Assembly: GCF_014174375.1 (NCBI RefSeq)
Contig: NZ_JABEQE010000011.1
Location: forward strand, 1 to 64,000
Reading direction: 5' to 3'
Source of the DNA: Gluconacetobacter asukensis
Lineage (GTDB): Bacteria > Pseudomonadota > Alphaproteobacteria > Acetobacterales > Acetobacteraceae
Length of the DNA stretch: 64,000 bases
Each line of letters opens with the position of its first letter. Position 1 is the stretch's first letter. The notes beneath the pieces are model-generated. The model searched no databases and was not told where the DNA came from. It saw only the letters and a program-made list of their open reading frames with translations. The position numbers and the translations under genes are program-made. Below are positions 34,540-43,911 of this stretch, piece after piece.

Positions 34540-35798
34540 ACTCTGTTGATCCATTCACCGTGTTTCATCAGGGGTTCGCGGGCGCCATCCTGGGTGATGG
34601 CGGTCACGTCGATTTCGGCCGAGCCGATCATCCAGTCGATATGGATGAAGCTGGTGTTCGCACCTCGGGCCTCAAGCTGCTCCGCCGTCTGGCCTTCGGT
34701 CTCCACCATGCATTTCGTGTAGGCCTGCCCCAGCGCGATGTGGCTGGAGGCGTTCTCGTCGAACAGCGTGTTGCGGAACAGCACCCCACTCTGAGAGATC
34801 GGCGAGGAATGCGGCACCAGCGCGACCTCGCCGAGGCGGCGGGCGCCGTCGTCGGTGGCCAGGATGCGTTCCAGCACCGCCTGGCCCTGGGTGGCATGGG
34901 CCTCGGTGATGCGGCCGCCTTCGAAACGCACCGCGATGCCGTCGATCAGCGTCCCCTGGTGGAACAGGGGCTTGGTGGCGCGGACGAAGCCTTCGACCCG
35001 CCGCGCATGCGGGGTGGTGAAGACTTCCTCGGTCGGGATGTTGGGATTGCACACGATGCCGTTGCGCGCGGGCTCCGACCCGCCGGCCCAGGCATGGCCG
35101 TCGGCCAGGCCCACCGTCAGGTCGGTGCCGGGGCCGGTGAAGTGCAGCGCCGCGAAGCGCCGGTCGTTCAGCCAGTCGGCGCGCCGGTGCAGGGTTTCGT
35201 TATGGGCGCTCCAGGCCGCCACCGGGTCGTCGACCGTGACGCGCGAGGCCTGGAAGATCGCGCTCCACAAAAGTTCCAGAGCCCGTTCCGGGGTCTCGTC
35301 GGGGAAGACCTGCGCCGCCCAGGCGGGGGTGGCGCAGGCGACGATGTTCCAGTTCACGGCGAAACTGGTGATCAGTTCCATCGCCGGGCGGCCGGCCAGC
35401 GACGCGGCCTTGTTGGCGCGGGCGACATGGTCGGGATTTTCCTGGCTCAGCAGCACGGGATTGCCGCCGGTAATGGCCATGCGCGCCGCACCCTGGCGAT
35501 AGGCGTTGGCCATGCCGTCATGCAGCCAGTTCGGCGCGACGTCGAACGCCGCGTCGGGCGCATGATGGAAGCGCGCCAGCGTGACCGCGTCGTCCGTATA
35601 GAACGGGGTCACGAGCGACGCGCCGGCCCGATAGGCATGTTCGGCGATCTTGCGCACCAGCGGCACGGCGTCGAGCGGCGCCGTGATCAGCACTTGTTGG
35701 CCCGGCGCGACGTTCAGCCCGATCCGGACCGCGACTTCGCCCAGACGGTCCAGAAGCCTGTCATGGGACAACCCGTCAGGGGACGATGAGGATGTCAT
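34536..35798 (-). CDS. M29-family aminopeptidase
   Basis: 420 residues, normal for M29 (AmpS/aminopeptidase T). The family's metal-site region is NPNIPTEEVFTTPHARRVEG (Glu and His ligands), with a second Glu in HIALGQAYTKC context and the C-terminal FIHIDWMIGSAEIDVTAIT supplying His/Asp ligands. It removes N-terminal residues using Co/Zn/Mg in the cytoplasm. First gene of a two-gene leftward unit ending at a terminator. Confidence 0.88.
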   Translation of the reverse strand: MTSSSSPDGLSHDRLLDRLGEVAVRIGLNVAPGQQVLITAPLDAVPLVRKIAEHAYRAGASLVTPFYTDDAVTLARFHHAPDAAFDVAPNWLHDGMANAYRQGAARMAITGGNPVLLSQENPDHVARANKAASLAGRPAMELITSFAVNWNIVACATPAWAAQVFPDETPERALELLWSAIFQASRVTVDDPVAAWSAHNETLHRRADWLNDRRFAALHFTGPGTDLTVGLADGHAWAGGSEPARNGIVCNPNIPTEEVFTTPHARRVEGFVRATKPLFHQGTLIDGIAVRFEGGRITEAHATQGQAVLERILATDDGARRLGEVALVPHSSPISQSGVLFRNTLFDENASSHIALGQAYTKCMVETEGQTAEQLEARGANTSFIHIDWMIGSAEIDVTAITQDGAREPLMKHGEWINRV

Positions 35799-35896
35799 TG
35801 AAACCGGATATCCTGCTTACGTTGATCGACTGACTCTAGCCTGATCGCTCCGGACCGGATAGGCAACCGCCCCGGACGGGTCGGAGCGGGACACAA

Positions 35897-36262
35897 ATGG
35901 ACGAGGATTGCGGCCGAAGCATGGATGGCTGGGTGCTTCTGTGTGACATCGATGCGGCGCGCGCGGGGCCGCATCGCGTGGTGGTGGACGGGACGGGGCT
36001 GGTGGCCTGGCTGGCGGCGGATGGCACGCCGCGCGTGTTCGCCGATCGCTGCCCCCATCGCGATGCAAGGCTGTCGGCGGGATATGTCGAGGATGGGCGG
36101 CTGATCTGCCCGTTCCATCTCTGGGCCTTCGACGAATCGGGACTTTATGTCGGCCCCGATGGCGTGGCTGACCCGGAATGCACGGTGGCGCGCTTTCCCG
36201 TCCGGGAGCAGGACGGGGCCATCTGGGTCAGGGACGTTCCCGTTCCAGCCACGTCCGGATGA
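35897..36262 (+). CDS. Rieske [2Fe-2S] domain protein
   Basis: 121 residues forming a lone Rieske domain. The cluster ligands are in CPHR (about residue 52) and CPFHLW (about residue 70), spaced as in ring-hydroxylase-type ferredoxins. No oxygenase or reductase gene is adjacent; it may serve as an electron carrier or a NirD-like subunit. Its 3' end overlaps the convergent DUF4186 gene by 35 bp. Confidence 0.85.
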   Translation: MDEDCGRSMDGWVLLCDIDAARAGPHRVVVDGTGLVAWLAADGTPRVFADRCPHRDARLSAGYVEDGRLICPFHLWAFDESGLYVGPDGVADPECTVARFPVREQDGAIWVRDVPVPATSG

Positions 36263-36623
36263 CTGTCAGGACATAGGCACGGCCGGTCGAATCCAGTGCC
36301 TGCCCCTTGGCGAATCCATGCCATTTCTCCAGGCAGCCTCGGCAGCAGGTGGCGGTGGCGTGTTGGGCCACGAAGACCGGGTGGCCGCGCCAGGGCGTCT
36401 GTCGGCCGTCGCGCGCGGGTTTGGCCGGGGCCAGGCGGCGGGCGATGAAATCCGCCGCATGTTCCATGATCGTGGCCAGGCCCCTGTCTTCCAGATAGGC
36501 GCGGTCCTTCGCATCCAGATGGAAGCGCGCGCGGAAGGCCGAGCGGGCCAGCGCCTGCCACAGCGCGTCGGGGATCGGCGGGGGCGGGGCGTCGTCGGCC
36601 CCCGTGTCCCCCGGCCCGGTCAT
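36228..36623 (-). CDS. DUF4186 protein
   Basis: 131 residues. The core RSAFRARFHLDAKDRAYLED, then MEHAADFIARRLAPAKPARDG, WRGHPVFVAQHATATCC and CLEKWHGFAKG match the DUF4186 pattern, whose Cys/His residues (CCRGC, HATATC) suggest a metal site. The family has no assigned function. Its ATG shares a base with the tyrS stop (TGATG), so it is translationally coupled to tyrS. Confidence 0.85.
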   Translation of the reverse strand: MTGPGDTGADDAPPPPIPDALWQALARSAFRARFHLDAKDRAYLEDRGLATIMEHAADFIARRLAPAKPARDGRQTPWRGHPVFVAQHATATCCRGCLEKWHGFAKGQALDSTGRAYVLTVIRTWLERERP

Positions 36624-37864
36624 CAGGCCGGCCGCACCAGCAGATGATGCTTGCGCCCCGATGACAGCTTGATCGCGCCGTCCACCAGGTCCGCCGGCGT
36701 GACCATGAGGGATTCGTCCTGGACCGCGACATCGTTGATCCGCGCACCGCCGCCACGTATCAGGCGCCGTGCCTCGCCATTGCTGGCGGCCATGCCGCTT
36801 TCGGCGAACAGGCGGAAGGCGGGGATACCGGCGGCCAGCAGGTCGGCCGGGATCGTCGTCGCGGGCAGGGCGGCGGGGGATTCGCCGCCCTCGAAGGTGC
36901 GGCGCGCGGTCTCGGCGGCTTCCTCGGCGGCGGCCCGGCCATGGCACAGGGCGGTGACCTCGGTGGCCAGGATCTTCTTGGCCTCGTTGATCTCGGCGCC
37001 GCCCAGCGCGGCCAGGCGGTCGCACTCTTCCAGCGGCAGGTCGGTGAACAGGCGCAGGAAGCGGCCGACATCGGCATCTTCCACATTGCGCCAGAACTGC
37101 CAGTATTCGAACACCGGCAGCCGCGCCGCCGACAGCCAGACCGCGCCGCGCGCCGACTTGCCCATCTTGGCGCCCGAGGCGGTGGTGAGCAGCGGTGTCG
37201 TCAGGCCGAAGACCTGCTTCTGGTCGGTACGGCGGACCAGGTCGATGCCCGAGACGATGTTCCCCCACTGGTCGGAGCCGCCCATCTGCAGCGTCACGCC
37301 CATCGTGCGGTTCAGTTCGCGGAAATCGTAGGATTGCAGGATGGAGTAGTTGAACTCCAGGAAGGTCAGCCCCTGTTCGCGCTCCAGGCGCGAGCGCACC
37401 GAATCGAAGGCCAGCATGCGGTTGACCGAGAAATGCACCCCAACATCGCGCAGCAGGTCGATATAGGACAGCCGGTCCAGCCAGTCCGCATTGTTCGCCA
37501 GCCGGGCGCCGGTGTCGCCTTCGAAATTCAGGAACTGGCGCAGGCAGCCTTCGATCCCGCGCAGGTTGGCGGCGATCGTCTCGCCGGTCATCAACTGGCG
37601 GGCTTCCTCGCGGAACGACGGATCGCCGATGCGGGCCGTGCCGCCGCCCATCAGCGCGACCGGCCGGTGCCCGTGCTTCTGCATCAGGCGCAGCATCATG
37701 ATCTGGATCAGGCTGCCGACATGCAGGCTGTCGGCGGTGGGGTCGAAGCCGATATAGCCGGCTACCGGGCCGGCCGTCAGGGCGGCGTCCAGGGCATCGA
37801 TGTCGGTGCACTGGAAGATGAAGCCGCGGGCCTCGGCTTCCTGAAGGAATTCGCTTTTCGGCAT
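36623..37864 (-). CDS. tyrS: Tyrosyl-tRNA synthetase
   Basis: 413-residue class I synthetase. The HIGH-like motif is HVGS (His48), the KMSKS motif is KMGKS at 233-237, and the tyrosine pocket includes [14 protein letters not shown] and GGSDQWGN. The C-terminal S4 RNA-binding domain covers about 350-410 ([20 protein letters not shown]). Charges tRNA-Tyr. DUF4186 follows with a one-base overlap. Confidence 0.97.
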   Translation of the reverse strand: MPKSEFLQEAEARGFIFQCTDIDALDAALTAGPVAGYIGFDPTADSLHVGSLIQIMMLRLMQKHGHRPVALMGGGTARIGDPSFREEARQLMTGETIAANLRGIEGCLRQFLNFEGDTGARLANNADWLDRLSYIDLLRDVGVHFSVNRMLAFDSVRSRLEREQGLTFLEFNYSILQSYDFRELNRTMGVTLQMGGSDQWGNIVSGIDLVRRTDQKQVFGLTTPLLTTASGAKMGKSARGAVWLSAARLPVFEYWQFWRNVEDADVGRFLRLFTDLPLEECDRLAALGGAEINEAKKILATEVTALCHGRAAAEEAAETARRTFEGGESPAALPATTIPADLLAAGIPAFRLFAESGMAASNGEARRLIRGGGARINDVAVQDESLMVTPADLVDGAIKLSSGRKHHLLVRPA

Positions 37865-37974
37865 GGTCGGGTCACTCTGGTCTCGTGGCGGCCCGGCCGG
37901 ATGAAACGGTGCCGGACAGGGAGCGGCGATGCTCTAGCATGCCCGCCCGGCGACATGAACCCGTAGTGAACCTG

Positions 37975-38007
37975 CCAGTGCGCCGGGCGCTATGCCCGGC
38001 GCACTGG
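37975..38007 (-). terminator. Strong hairpin terminator after alpha/beta hydrolase
   Basis: A perfect 14-bp stem (CCAGTGCGCCGGGC at 37975-37988, complement at 37994-38007) with a five-base loop lies 10 bp after the hydrolase stop in the leftward direction. No U-run follows, so its efficiency is uncertain. It separates the hydrolase from tyrS. Confidence 0.6.
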
Positions 38008-38017
38008 TAATCAAGGA

Positions 38018-38683
38018 TCAGTCGGCGGCCAGCGCCAGCGCGCCGCGCGTCATGATGGTGCCCACATGGTCTTCCAGCGCTTCGGCCACCTGGTCGGCAT
38101 GGTTGGCGAAGACATGGTCGGCACCGGCGAAGATGCGATAATCCACCGAAACACCCTTCTGGGTGTTCAGCTTGTCGACCAGCTTGCGGATGGCGGGTTC
38201 GGGAACCAGCTCGTCGGAATCGCCGGCAATCATCAGCCCGCCGCAGGGACAGGGGGCGAGGAAGCCGAAATCGTAATGGTTGGCCGGAGGGGCCACGCTG
38301 ATCCAGCCGGTGATTTCCGGCCGGCGCATCAGAAGCTGCATGCCGACGAAGGCGCCGAACGAATAGCCGGCGATCCACAGCCCGCCGGCGTTCGGGTTGA
38401 CCATCTGCATCCAGTCCAGCGCCGCAGCGGCGTCGGAGATTTCGCCGATGCCGCCATCGTAGCGGCCCTGCGACCGGCCGACCCCACGCGAATTATAGCG
38501 CATGACCGAGAAACCCATCTTCTCGAACGAGCGATACATCGCATAGGTGATGCGATTGTTCATGGTGCCGCCATGCAGCGGGTGCGGATGAAGGACCAGG
38601 GCGAGCGGCGCATTGGGCTCGCTTGAATGGTGATAGCGTCCCTCAAGGCGGCCGTCGGGGCCGGCGAACATGACCTCAGGCAT
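38018..38683 (-). CDS. Alpha/beta hydrolase (COG2945 family)
   Basis: 221 residues with the alpha/beta-hydrolase nucleophile elbow GYSFGA (Ser near residue 108), an oxyanion region HPHPLHGGTMNN, RYNSRGVGRSQG, acid DSDELVP and the catalytic His in GADHVFANH. The set is that of the COG2945 cytoplasmic hydrolases; substrate unknown. Monocistronic, ending at a hairpin. Confidence 0.85.
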   Translation of the reverse strand: MPEVMFAGPDGRLEGRYHHSSEPNAPLALVLHPHPLHGGTMNNRITYAMYRSFEKMGFSVMRYNSRGVGRSQGRYDGGIGEISDAAAALDWMQMVNPNAGGLWIAGYSFGAFVGMQLLMRRPEITGWISVAPPANHYDFGFLAPCPCGGLMIAGDSDELVPEPAIRKLVDKLNTQKGVSVDYRIFAGADHVFANHADQVAEALEDHVGTIMTRGALALAAD

Positions 38684-39292
38684 TCGTATCCCGCAATATG
38701 CTTCCCGCGCCCCCAGGCATGGCGTCGGGATCGTTACTGTGGCGGCCGGTGGACGACGATGCCCCGTCGCCTGCCGGCGGATATGAAAGGGCGGCTGAAC
38801 TCCGCCCTGGACAGATGGGCGCGCGGCCCTTGCGATTCACGCTTGCTTCCTGGTCATACCGACAGCGCCGATCCGATCGGTCGGGAGCGCGCCGACATTG
38901 CATCATCGTTAAAGTGACGCAACGCGAGGGCAGCGCGAAATGCCGGTTTGTCAGGCGTGGATTGCATTTCCGACAGTCATGGACCCCTTGGAGGGGCAGC
39001 TTCCGGCAGGCCGGTTGACTTCCTCCCTGGTGTGGCCATAGTCCAGTATCCCTTCATTGCATCAGGGCGGCAGCCACCGTCCATGGCATCCGTGCGGACG
39101 CTGCTGGTTCGCCCGGCATTGACAATACTCATCGCGCTTCCGGCGGTTCATGGGCCGACCGCCTTGCTGTGGGGATGTATATAGCGATCCGGAATCACCA
39201 ATTGCCACATAATTCGTGTTTACACTGGCAGGCGGGCGCCGCACCGTCCGGTCGCGGAAACAGGCGGGCAGCGGGGGCGGGGAGAGAGCGGC
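38684..39292. other. Intergenic region upstream of the cysteine desulfurase operon
   Basis: About 610 bases between divergent genes. Short open frames exist on both strands but none has family similarity or a convincing ribosome site. A TTGACA hexamer lies at 39118 and an AT-rich TGTATATA at 39176, but they are too far apart to be one promoter. No Rrf2/IscR-type regulator gene is present, although one often precedes isc genes. Confidence 0.4.
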
Positions 39293-40438
39293 ATGGACCG
39301 TGACTGGATCTATTTCGATGCCAACGCCACGGAACCGGCGCGGCCGGCGGCGCTGGAGGCCCTGGCGCGCGCGGCTGCGGTGACCGGCAATCCGTCATCG
39401 GTGCATCGGGCGGGGCGGCAGGCGCGCGCGGTGCTCGAATCGGCGCGGGAGCGGCTGTCGGCCCTGTTCGGCGCCGGGGCCGATAATTGCGTCATGACCT
39501 CCGGCGGGACGGAGGCCAATCTGCTGGCCGTCGCCGGATTGGGCGCCGGGCGGCGCGTGCTGGCCTCGGCGGTGGAGCATGATGCGGTGCGGGCGGCCGC
39601 CGTGGCGGAGAGCATTGCGGTCGATGGCAACGGCGTGGTCCGGCTGGATGTGCTGGAGCGGATGCTGGCCGAGGGGGATGGCCGGCCGGCGCTGGTCTGC
39701 CTGATGCTGGCGAATAACGAGGTCGGAACGATCCAGCCGGTGGCCGAGGCCGCGCGGATCTGCCGCCTTCATGGCGCGCTGCTGCATGTCGATGCCGTGC
39801 AGGCGGCGGGGCGGATCGCGGTCGATCTGCGCGCCCTGGGGGCCGACAGCATGGCGGTGTCGGGGCACAAATTCGGCGGGGTGAAGGGGGCGGGGGCGCT
39901 GCTGCTGGCTGGCGAGACGACGCGAACGCTGCCGCCGGTCATGGCGGGCGGCGGGCAGGAAATGGGGCGGCGCGGCGGTACGCCCGCCCTGCCGGCGATT
40001 GCCGCGATGGCCGAGGCGGCGCGTGAAGCTGTTGGGGCATTGCCGGCCGAAGGGGCTGCATCGGCGATGGCGGGCTGGCGTGACGCGATTGACGAAGCGG
40101 CGGTGGCGGTGGGGGCTGTGGTCTGCGGCGGTGCGGCCCTGCGCCTGCCCAACACCACCTGTCTGGCCCTGCCGGGGCGGGCTGCCCAGACCCAGCTCAT
40201 TGCGCTGGACCTCGCGGGGTTCGGCGTCTCCGCCGGATCGGCCTGTTCGTCGGGCAAGGTCGCGCGGTCGCATGTGCTGGAGGCGATGGGGCTGGGACCG
40301 TTGGCGGGCGAGGCGATCCGGGTCTCGCTGCCCTGGATGGCGCGGGAGGAGGAGGTGATGCGGTTCATCGATGCCTATCGCACGATGGCGGCGCGGCTGC
40401 CCGCGCGCCGCGCAACGCTGGAGGAGGCCGGGGCATGA
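39293..40438 (+). CDS. Cysteine desulfurase, NifS/IscS-like (first paralogue)
   Basis: 381 residues, fold-type I PLP enzyme that takes sulfur from cysteine as persulfide. Starts YFDANATEPARPAALEAL; PLP lysine Lys193 in SGHKFGG; persulfide Cys318 in SAGSACSSGKV. The sequence is shorter and more divergent (GGGQEMGRRGGTPALPAIAA) than the second paralogue. The stop overlaps the next start as ATGA. The family supplies sulfur for Fe-S clusters, thiolated tRNA or other cofactors. Confidence 0.9.
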   Translation: MDRDWIYFDANATEPARPAALEALARAAAVTGNPSSVHRAGRQARAVLESARERLSALFGAGADNCVMTSGGTEANLLAVAGLGAGRRVLASAVEHDAVRAAAVAESIAVDGNGVVRLDVLERMLAEGDGRPALVCLMLANNEVGTIQPVAEAARICRLHGALLHVDAVQAAGRIAVDLRALGADSMAVSGHKFGGVKGAGALLLAGETTRTLPPVMAGGGQEMGRRGGTPALPAIAAMAEAAREAVGALPAEGAASAMAGWRDAIDEAAVAVGAVVCGGAALRLPNTTCLALPGRAAQTQLIALDLAGFGVSAGSACSSGKVARSHVLEAMGLGPLAGEAIRVSLPWMAREEEVMRFIDAYRTMAARLPARRATLEEAGA

Positions 40439-41676
40439 CACGGGATATCTCTGACGCGGATAGGCGCCCGCTCTATCTGGATTATCAGGCCACGACGCCT
40501 TGCGACCCGGCGGTGGTGGCGGCGATGATGCCGTGGTTTGCCGATTCATTCGGCAATCCGCACAGTGTGGACCACGCGATGGGCCGGCAGGCGCGCGATG
40601 CGGTCGAGGCGGCGCGGGCGGAGGTCGCGGCGCTGCTGGGGGCGGATGTGCGCGAGGTGGTGTTCACCTCCGGCGCCACCGAGGCCAACAATATCGCCAT
40701 CAAGGGCGCGGTGCGCCATCTGGCGGCGCGGGGCGATACCAGGCGGCGCGTCATCACTGTGGCGACCGAGCATAAATGCGTGCTGGAATCGGTGCGCGAC
40801 CTGGCGGCGGAGGGGTTCGAGCCGGTGATCCTGCCGGTCGGGGCCGATGGGCGGCTGGACCCGGCGGTGCTGCGCGCGGCGCTGGCAGTGCCGACCTTAT
40901 TGGTCAGCATCATGGCGGCGAACAACGAGACCGGCGTGCTGCACGATATGGCTGCCCTGGTGCCGGAGGTGCGCGCGGCGGGCGCGCTGCTGCACAGCGA
41001 TCTGGCGCAGGCGGCGGGCAAGGTGGCGGTGGATGTGCGGGCGATGGATCTCGACCTGGCATCGGTCTCCGCGCACAAATTATATGGGCCGAAGGGTGTG
41101 GGGGCGCTGTATGTGCGCCGGCGGCCGCGCGTGCGGCTGGCGCCGCTGTTCTCGGGCGGCGGGCAGGAGCGGGGGCTGCGCTCGGGCACACTGGCGACGC
41201 CGCTGCTGGTCGGGTTCGGTGTCGCCTGCCGCATCGCGCGGGAGGTGCGGGTGGAAGAGGCGCGGCGGATGGCGGGGCTGCGCGACGGTTTTCTAAACCG
41301 CATGATGGCGGCCATTCCGGGCCTCGCGGTCAACGGTTCCATGACGCACCGGCTGCCGGCCAACCTCAACCTGCGTTTCCCCGACGTGCGGGCGCTGGAT
41401 GTGATCGCCCATGCGCCAGACCTGTGCGTCTCGACTGGATCGGCCTGTTCTTCGGCCGAACTGGTGCCGTCCTATGTGCTGAGCGCGATGGGGCTGGATG
41501 CCGACGCGGCCGCGCGGAGCTTGCGTCTGGCGGTGGGACGCTATACCTCAGCCGCCGATATGGATCGCGCGGCGGCGATCCTGTGCCGGGCGGTGGCGGA
41601 TGCGCGCGCGGCGGGGAACGCCGCCCTTCACCCCACTGATGATGACACGGCCAGGATAGCAGAATGCCGCATATGA
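40435..41676 (+). CDS. Cysteine desulfurase, IscS-like (second paralogue)
   Basis: 413 residues. [36 protein letters not shown] Lys215 in [27 protein letters not shown] and catalytic Cys338 in [10 protein letters not shown] are the classical IscS marks. Its 3' end overlaps the ferredoxin gene by 13 bp. Together with ferredoxin and mnmA it forms a sulfur-transfer operon. Confidence 0.93.
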   Translation: MTRDISDADRRPLYLDYQATTPCDPAVVAAMMPWFADSFGNPHSVDHAMGRQARDAVEAARAEVAALLGADVREVVFTSGATEANNIAIKGAVRHLAARGDTRRRVITVATEHKCVLESVRDLAAEGFEPVILPVGADGRLDPAVLRAALAVPTLLVSIMAANNETGVLHDMAALVPEVRAAGALLHSDLAQAAGKVAVDVRAMDLDLASVSAHKLYGPKGVGALYVRRRPRVRLAPLFSGGGQERGLRSGTLATPLLVGFGVACRIAREVRVEEARRMAGLRDGFLNRMMAAIPGLAVNGSMTHRLPANLNLRFPDVRALDVIAHAPDLCVSTGSACSSAELVPSYVLSAMGLDADAAARSLRLAVGRYTSAADMDRAAAILCRAVADARAAGNAALHPTDDDTARIAECRI

Positions 41677-41978
41677 TTTTCATCGAGCATGACGGAACCC
41701 GTCGCGAGGTCGACGCCCCGGTCGGCCTGTCGGTGCTGGAGATCGCCCACAAGCATGGAGTCGATCTGGAAGGCGCGTGCGAGGGATCGCTGGCCTGCGC
41801 CACCTGCCACGTCGTGGTCGACCCCGAATGGGCGACGAAGCTGGCCGAGCCCACCGAGGACGAGGAAGACATGCTGGACCTGGCCTTTGGCCTGGAAAAG
41901 ACCTCGCGCCTGGGCTGCCAGATCGTGATGACCGAGGCCCTTGATGGGCTGGTTGTGCGCTTGCCCCGTACGGCCTGA
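41664..41978 (+). CDS. [2Fe-2S] ferredoxin, adrenodoxin/Isc type
   Basis: 104 residues. Ligands are in [10 protein letters not shown] (Cys-x5-Cys-x2-Cys) and RLGCQIVM, the spacing of adrenodoxin-like ferredoxins that give electrons to Isc cluster assembly. It overlaps the IscS-like gene and precedes mnmA by 22 bp. ATG 41664 or 41673 could start it. Confidence 0.93.
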   Translation: MPHMIFIEHDGTRREVDAPVGLSVLEIAHKHGVDLEGACEGSLACATCHVVVDPEWATKLAEPTEDEEDMLDLAFGLEKTSRLGCQIVMTEALDGLVVRLPRTA

Positions 41979-42000
41979 ACGAACGGAAGGAGCCCAGCCC

Positions 42001-43122
42001 ATGCGAATCATGGTCGCCATGTCCGGCGGCGTGGACAGCAGCGTGGTTGCCGCGCGCCTGGTGGCCGAGGGCCATGAGGTGGTGGGCGCGACGTTGCAGC
42101 TCTATGATTCGCGGGCCAGCGCGCGCAAGGGCGCGTGCTGTGCGGGGCGCGACATCCATGATGCGCGCCGCGTGGCGGACCGGCTGGGCATTCCGCACTA
42201 TGTGATCGACGCCGAAAGCCGGTTCCGCGAGAGCGTGATCGAGACCTTCGCCGACGCCTATGCCGGGGGCGAGACCCCGGTGCCCTGCGTGGCCTGCAAC
42301 CAGGGCGTGAAGTTTACCGACCTGCTGGGCATGGCGCGCGATCTGGGCGTGGATGCGATGGCAACCGGCCATTATGTCCGCCGGATCGAAGGAGCGGAGG
42401 GGCCGGAACTGCATCGGCCGGTCGATGCCTCCCGCGACCAGTCATGGTTCCTGTTCGCGACCACGCGTGAACAACTGGATTTTCTGCGCTTTCCACTGGG
42501 CGATATGCCGGACAAGGCGGCTGTGAGGGCCGAGGCCGAGCGGTTCGGGCTGGAGGTGGCGTCCAAGCCCGACAGCCAGGATCTGTGTTTCGTCTCCGAC
42601 GGGTCCTATGCCGAGGTGGTCGAGAAGCTGCGGCCTGAGATGGCGGGCAGTGGCGAGATTGTGGACGAAGCCGGCCGGGTGGTCGGCCGGCATGACGGTG
42701 TGACCCGCTTTACCGTCGGGCAGAGCCGTCGGCTGGGCAATGCCGCGATGCGCGACGGCGAGCGGCAGATGGTAGTCGGGATCGAGCCGGCGGCGCGTCG
42801 TGTGGTGATCGGGCCCCGTGTGGGCGGCGCGGTGCATGATCTGTCGTTGCGCAACATGAACTGGCTGATCGTGCCGCCCGAGGGCGAATTGCGCTGCATG
42901 GTGCAGATCCGCGCGCGGGAAGCGGTGCGGGCGGCGACCGTGCGGCGGACGGCGGATGGTGCCAGCGTGACGCTGGACGAGCCGGCGATGCCGGCGCCGG
43001 GGCAGGCCTGTGTGCTGTATGATGGCAGCCGGGTGCTGGGTGGCGGGTTTATCCGGCGGCGGGACCCTGCAGTGGCTCAAGTATCTTCTTTTTCTGAAGA
43101 AAAAGAAGCAAAAAGACTTTGA
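42001..43122 (+). CDS. mnmA: tRNA-specific 2-thiouridylase
   Basis: 373 residues. The ATP pyrophosphatase motif is [10 protein letters not shown] near residue 6; catalytic cysteines lie in PCVACNQ (about 99) and DLCFVSD (about 185). Adds sulfur to U34 of tRNA for Lys, Glu, Gln; sulfur arrives from a cysteine desulfurase, which fits the operon. GGAAGGAG precedes the start. The last dozen or so codons ([12 protein letters not shown]) are read from a palindromic intergenic element, so the native C-terminus has been replaced. Confidence 0.93.
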   Translation: MRIMVAMSGGVDSSVVAARLVAEGHEVVGATLQLYDSRASARKGACCAGRDIHDARRVADRLGIPHYVIDAESRFRESVIETFADAYAGGETPVPCVACNQGVKFTDLLGMARDLGVDAMATGHYVRRIEGAEGPELHRPVDASRDQSWFLFATTREQLDFLRFPLGDMPDKAAVRAEAERFGLEVASKPDSQDLCFVSDGSYAEVVEKLRPEMAGSGEIVDEAGRVVGRHDGVTRFTVGQSRRLGNAAMRDGERQMVVGIEPAARRVVIGPRVGGAVHDLSLRNMNWLIVPPEGELRCMVQIRAREAVRAATVRRTADGASVTLDEPAMPAPGQACVLYDGSRVLGGGFIRRRDPAVAQVSSFSEEKEAKRL

Positions 43123-43205
43123 TTCGTTAGGGGACATCGCATGCCCCAAGCACAAGGCTGCTGAACGGATCAGAAGTTTTTTGGTTCTTTTTTTCAAAAA
43201 AGAAC
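43085..43205. repeat. Palindromic A/T-rich element overlapping the mnmA 3' end
   Basis: Two perfect inverted repeats bracket about 120 bases: CTTCTTTTTC-TGAA-GAAAAAGAAG (43085-43108), inside the last mnmA codons, and GTTCTTTTTT-TC-AAAAAAGAAC (43184-43205), just before the next gene. The composition is very unlike the surrounding 67% GC DNA. It looks like a MITE- or REP-type intergenic element; the second hairpin may also act as a terminator for the mnmA operon. Confidence 0.6.
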
Positions 43206-43232
43206 GATCTTTCACGCGAAAGGGGACGCACC

Positions 43233-43901
43233 GTGGCTGACGGCAAACTGTATATCGGCACCAGGCGATATTCGTCCTGGTCGCTGCGGGGCTGGCTGGT
43301 CGTGCATCTGGCGGGGCTGGATGTCGAGGACGTGGTGATTCCTCTTGCCGGGGGTGGCGGCACGACGGCGATCAAGGCCGTGTCGCCCAACGGGATGGTG
43401 CCTTATCTGGAGCATCGCGGCGCACGGGTGTGGGAAAGCCTGGCGATCGGCGAATATTGTGCCGAAATCACGCCCGCCCTGTGGCCGGCGGACCGGCTGG
43501 CGCGGGCGCATGCGCGCAGCATCGCCGCTGAAATGCATGCCGGCTTCCGGCCGTTGCGCATCGCCCTGCCGATGAATCTGGGCCGCCATGGGCGCGCGCT
43601 TGCGGGTGGGCTGGCCGAGGATGTGAAGGCCGACGTGGCGCGGATCGATGCGCTGCTGTCGGAAACCCGTTCGGCCTATGGCCAGGGTGGTCCGTATCTG
43701 TTCGGTGCCGATCTGACGGTGGCGGATGCGATGTTCGCGCCCGTGATCGCCCGTTTCCTGTCCTATGACGTAAAATTGTCGCCTGTGGTGGCCGATTACG
43801 CGGTGCTCCTGCGGGCGCATCCGCTGATGGCGCGCTGGTATGAGGACGCGGCCAGCGAACCGGAAGCATGGCATCTGGAGCGGTACGAAACCCTCGCCTG
43901 A
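43233..43901 (+). CDS. Glutathione S-transferase family protein
   Basis: 222 residues. N-terminal thioredoxin-like domain with RRYSSWSLRGWLVVHLAG and the cis-Pro region GMVPYLEH, WESLAIGEYCAEI; C-terminal helical domain. The SSWS segment places the likely catalytic Ser as in the FuA/Beta-like bacterial GSTs. Start is GTG 43233. The glycosyltransferase gene follows within 11 bp. Confidence 0.85.
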   Translation: MADGKLYIGTRRYSSWSLRGWLVVHLAGLDVEDVVIPLAGGGGTTAIKAVSPNGMVPYLEHRGARVWESLAIGEYCAEITPALWPADRLARAHARSIAAEMHAGFRPLRIALPMNLGRHGRALAGGLAEDVKADVARIDALLSETRSAYGQGGPYLFGADLTVADAMFAPVIARFLSYDVKLSPVVADYAVLLRAHPLMARWYEDAASEPEAWHLERYETLA

Positions 43902-43911
43902 TCGCCTGGTG

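Noticed and set aside
38698-39018. 106-codon + frame upstream of the desulfurases, considered as an Rrf2-like regulator
   Set aside because: No helix-turn-helix or cysteine pattern of Rrf2/IscR; Arg/Ser-rich, no ribosome site.
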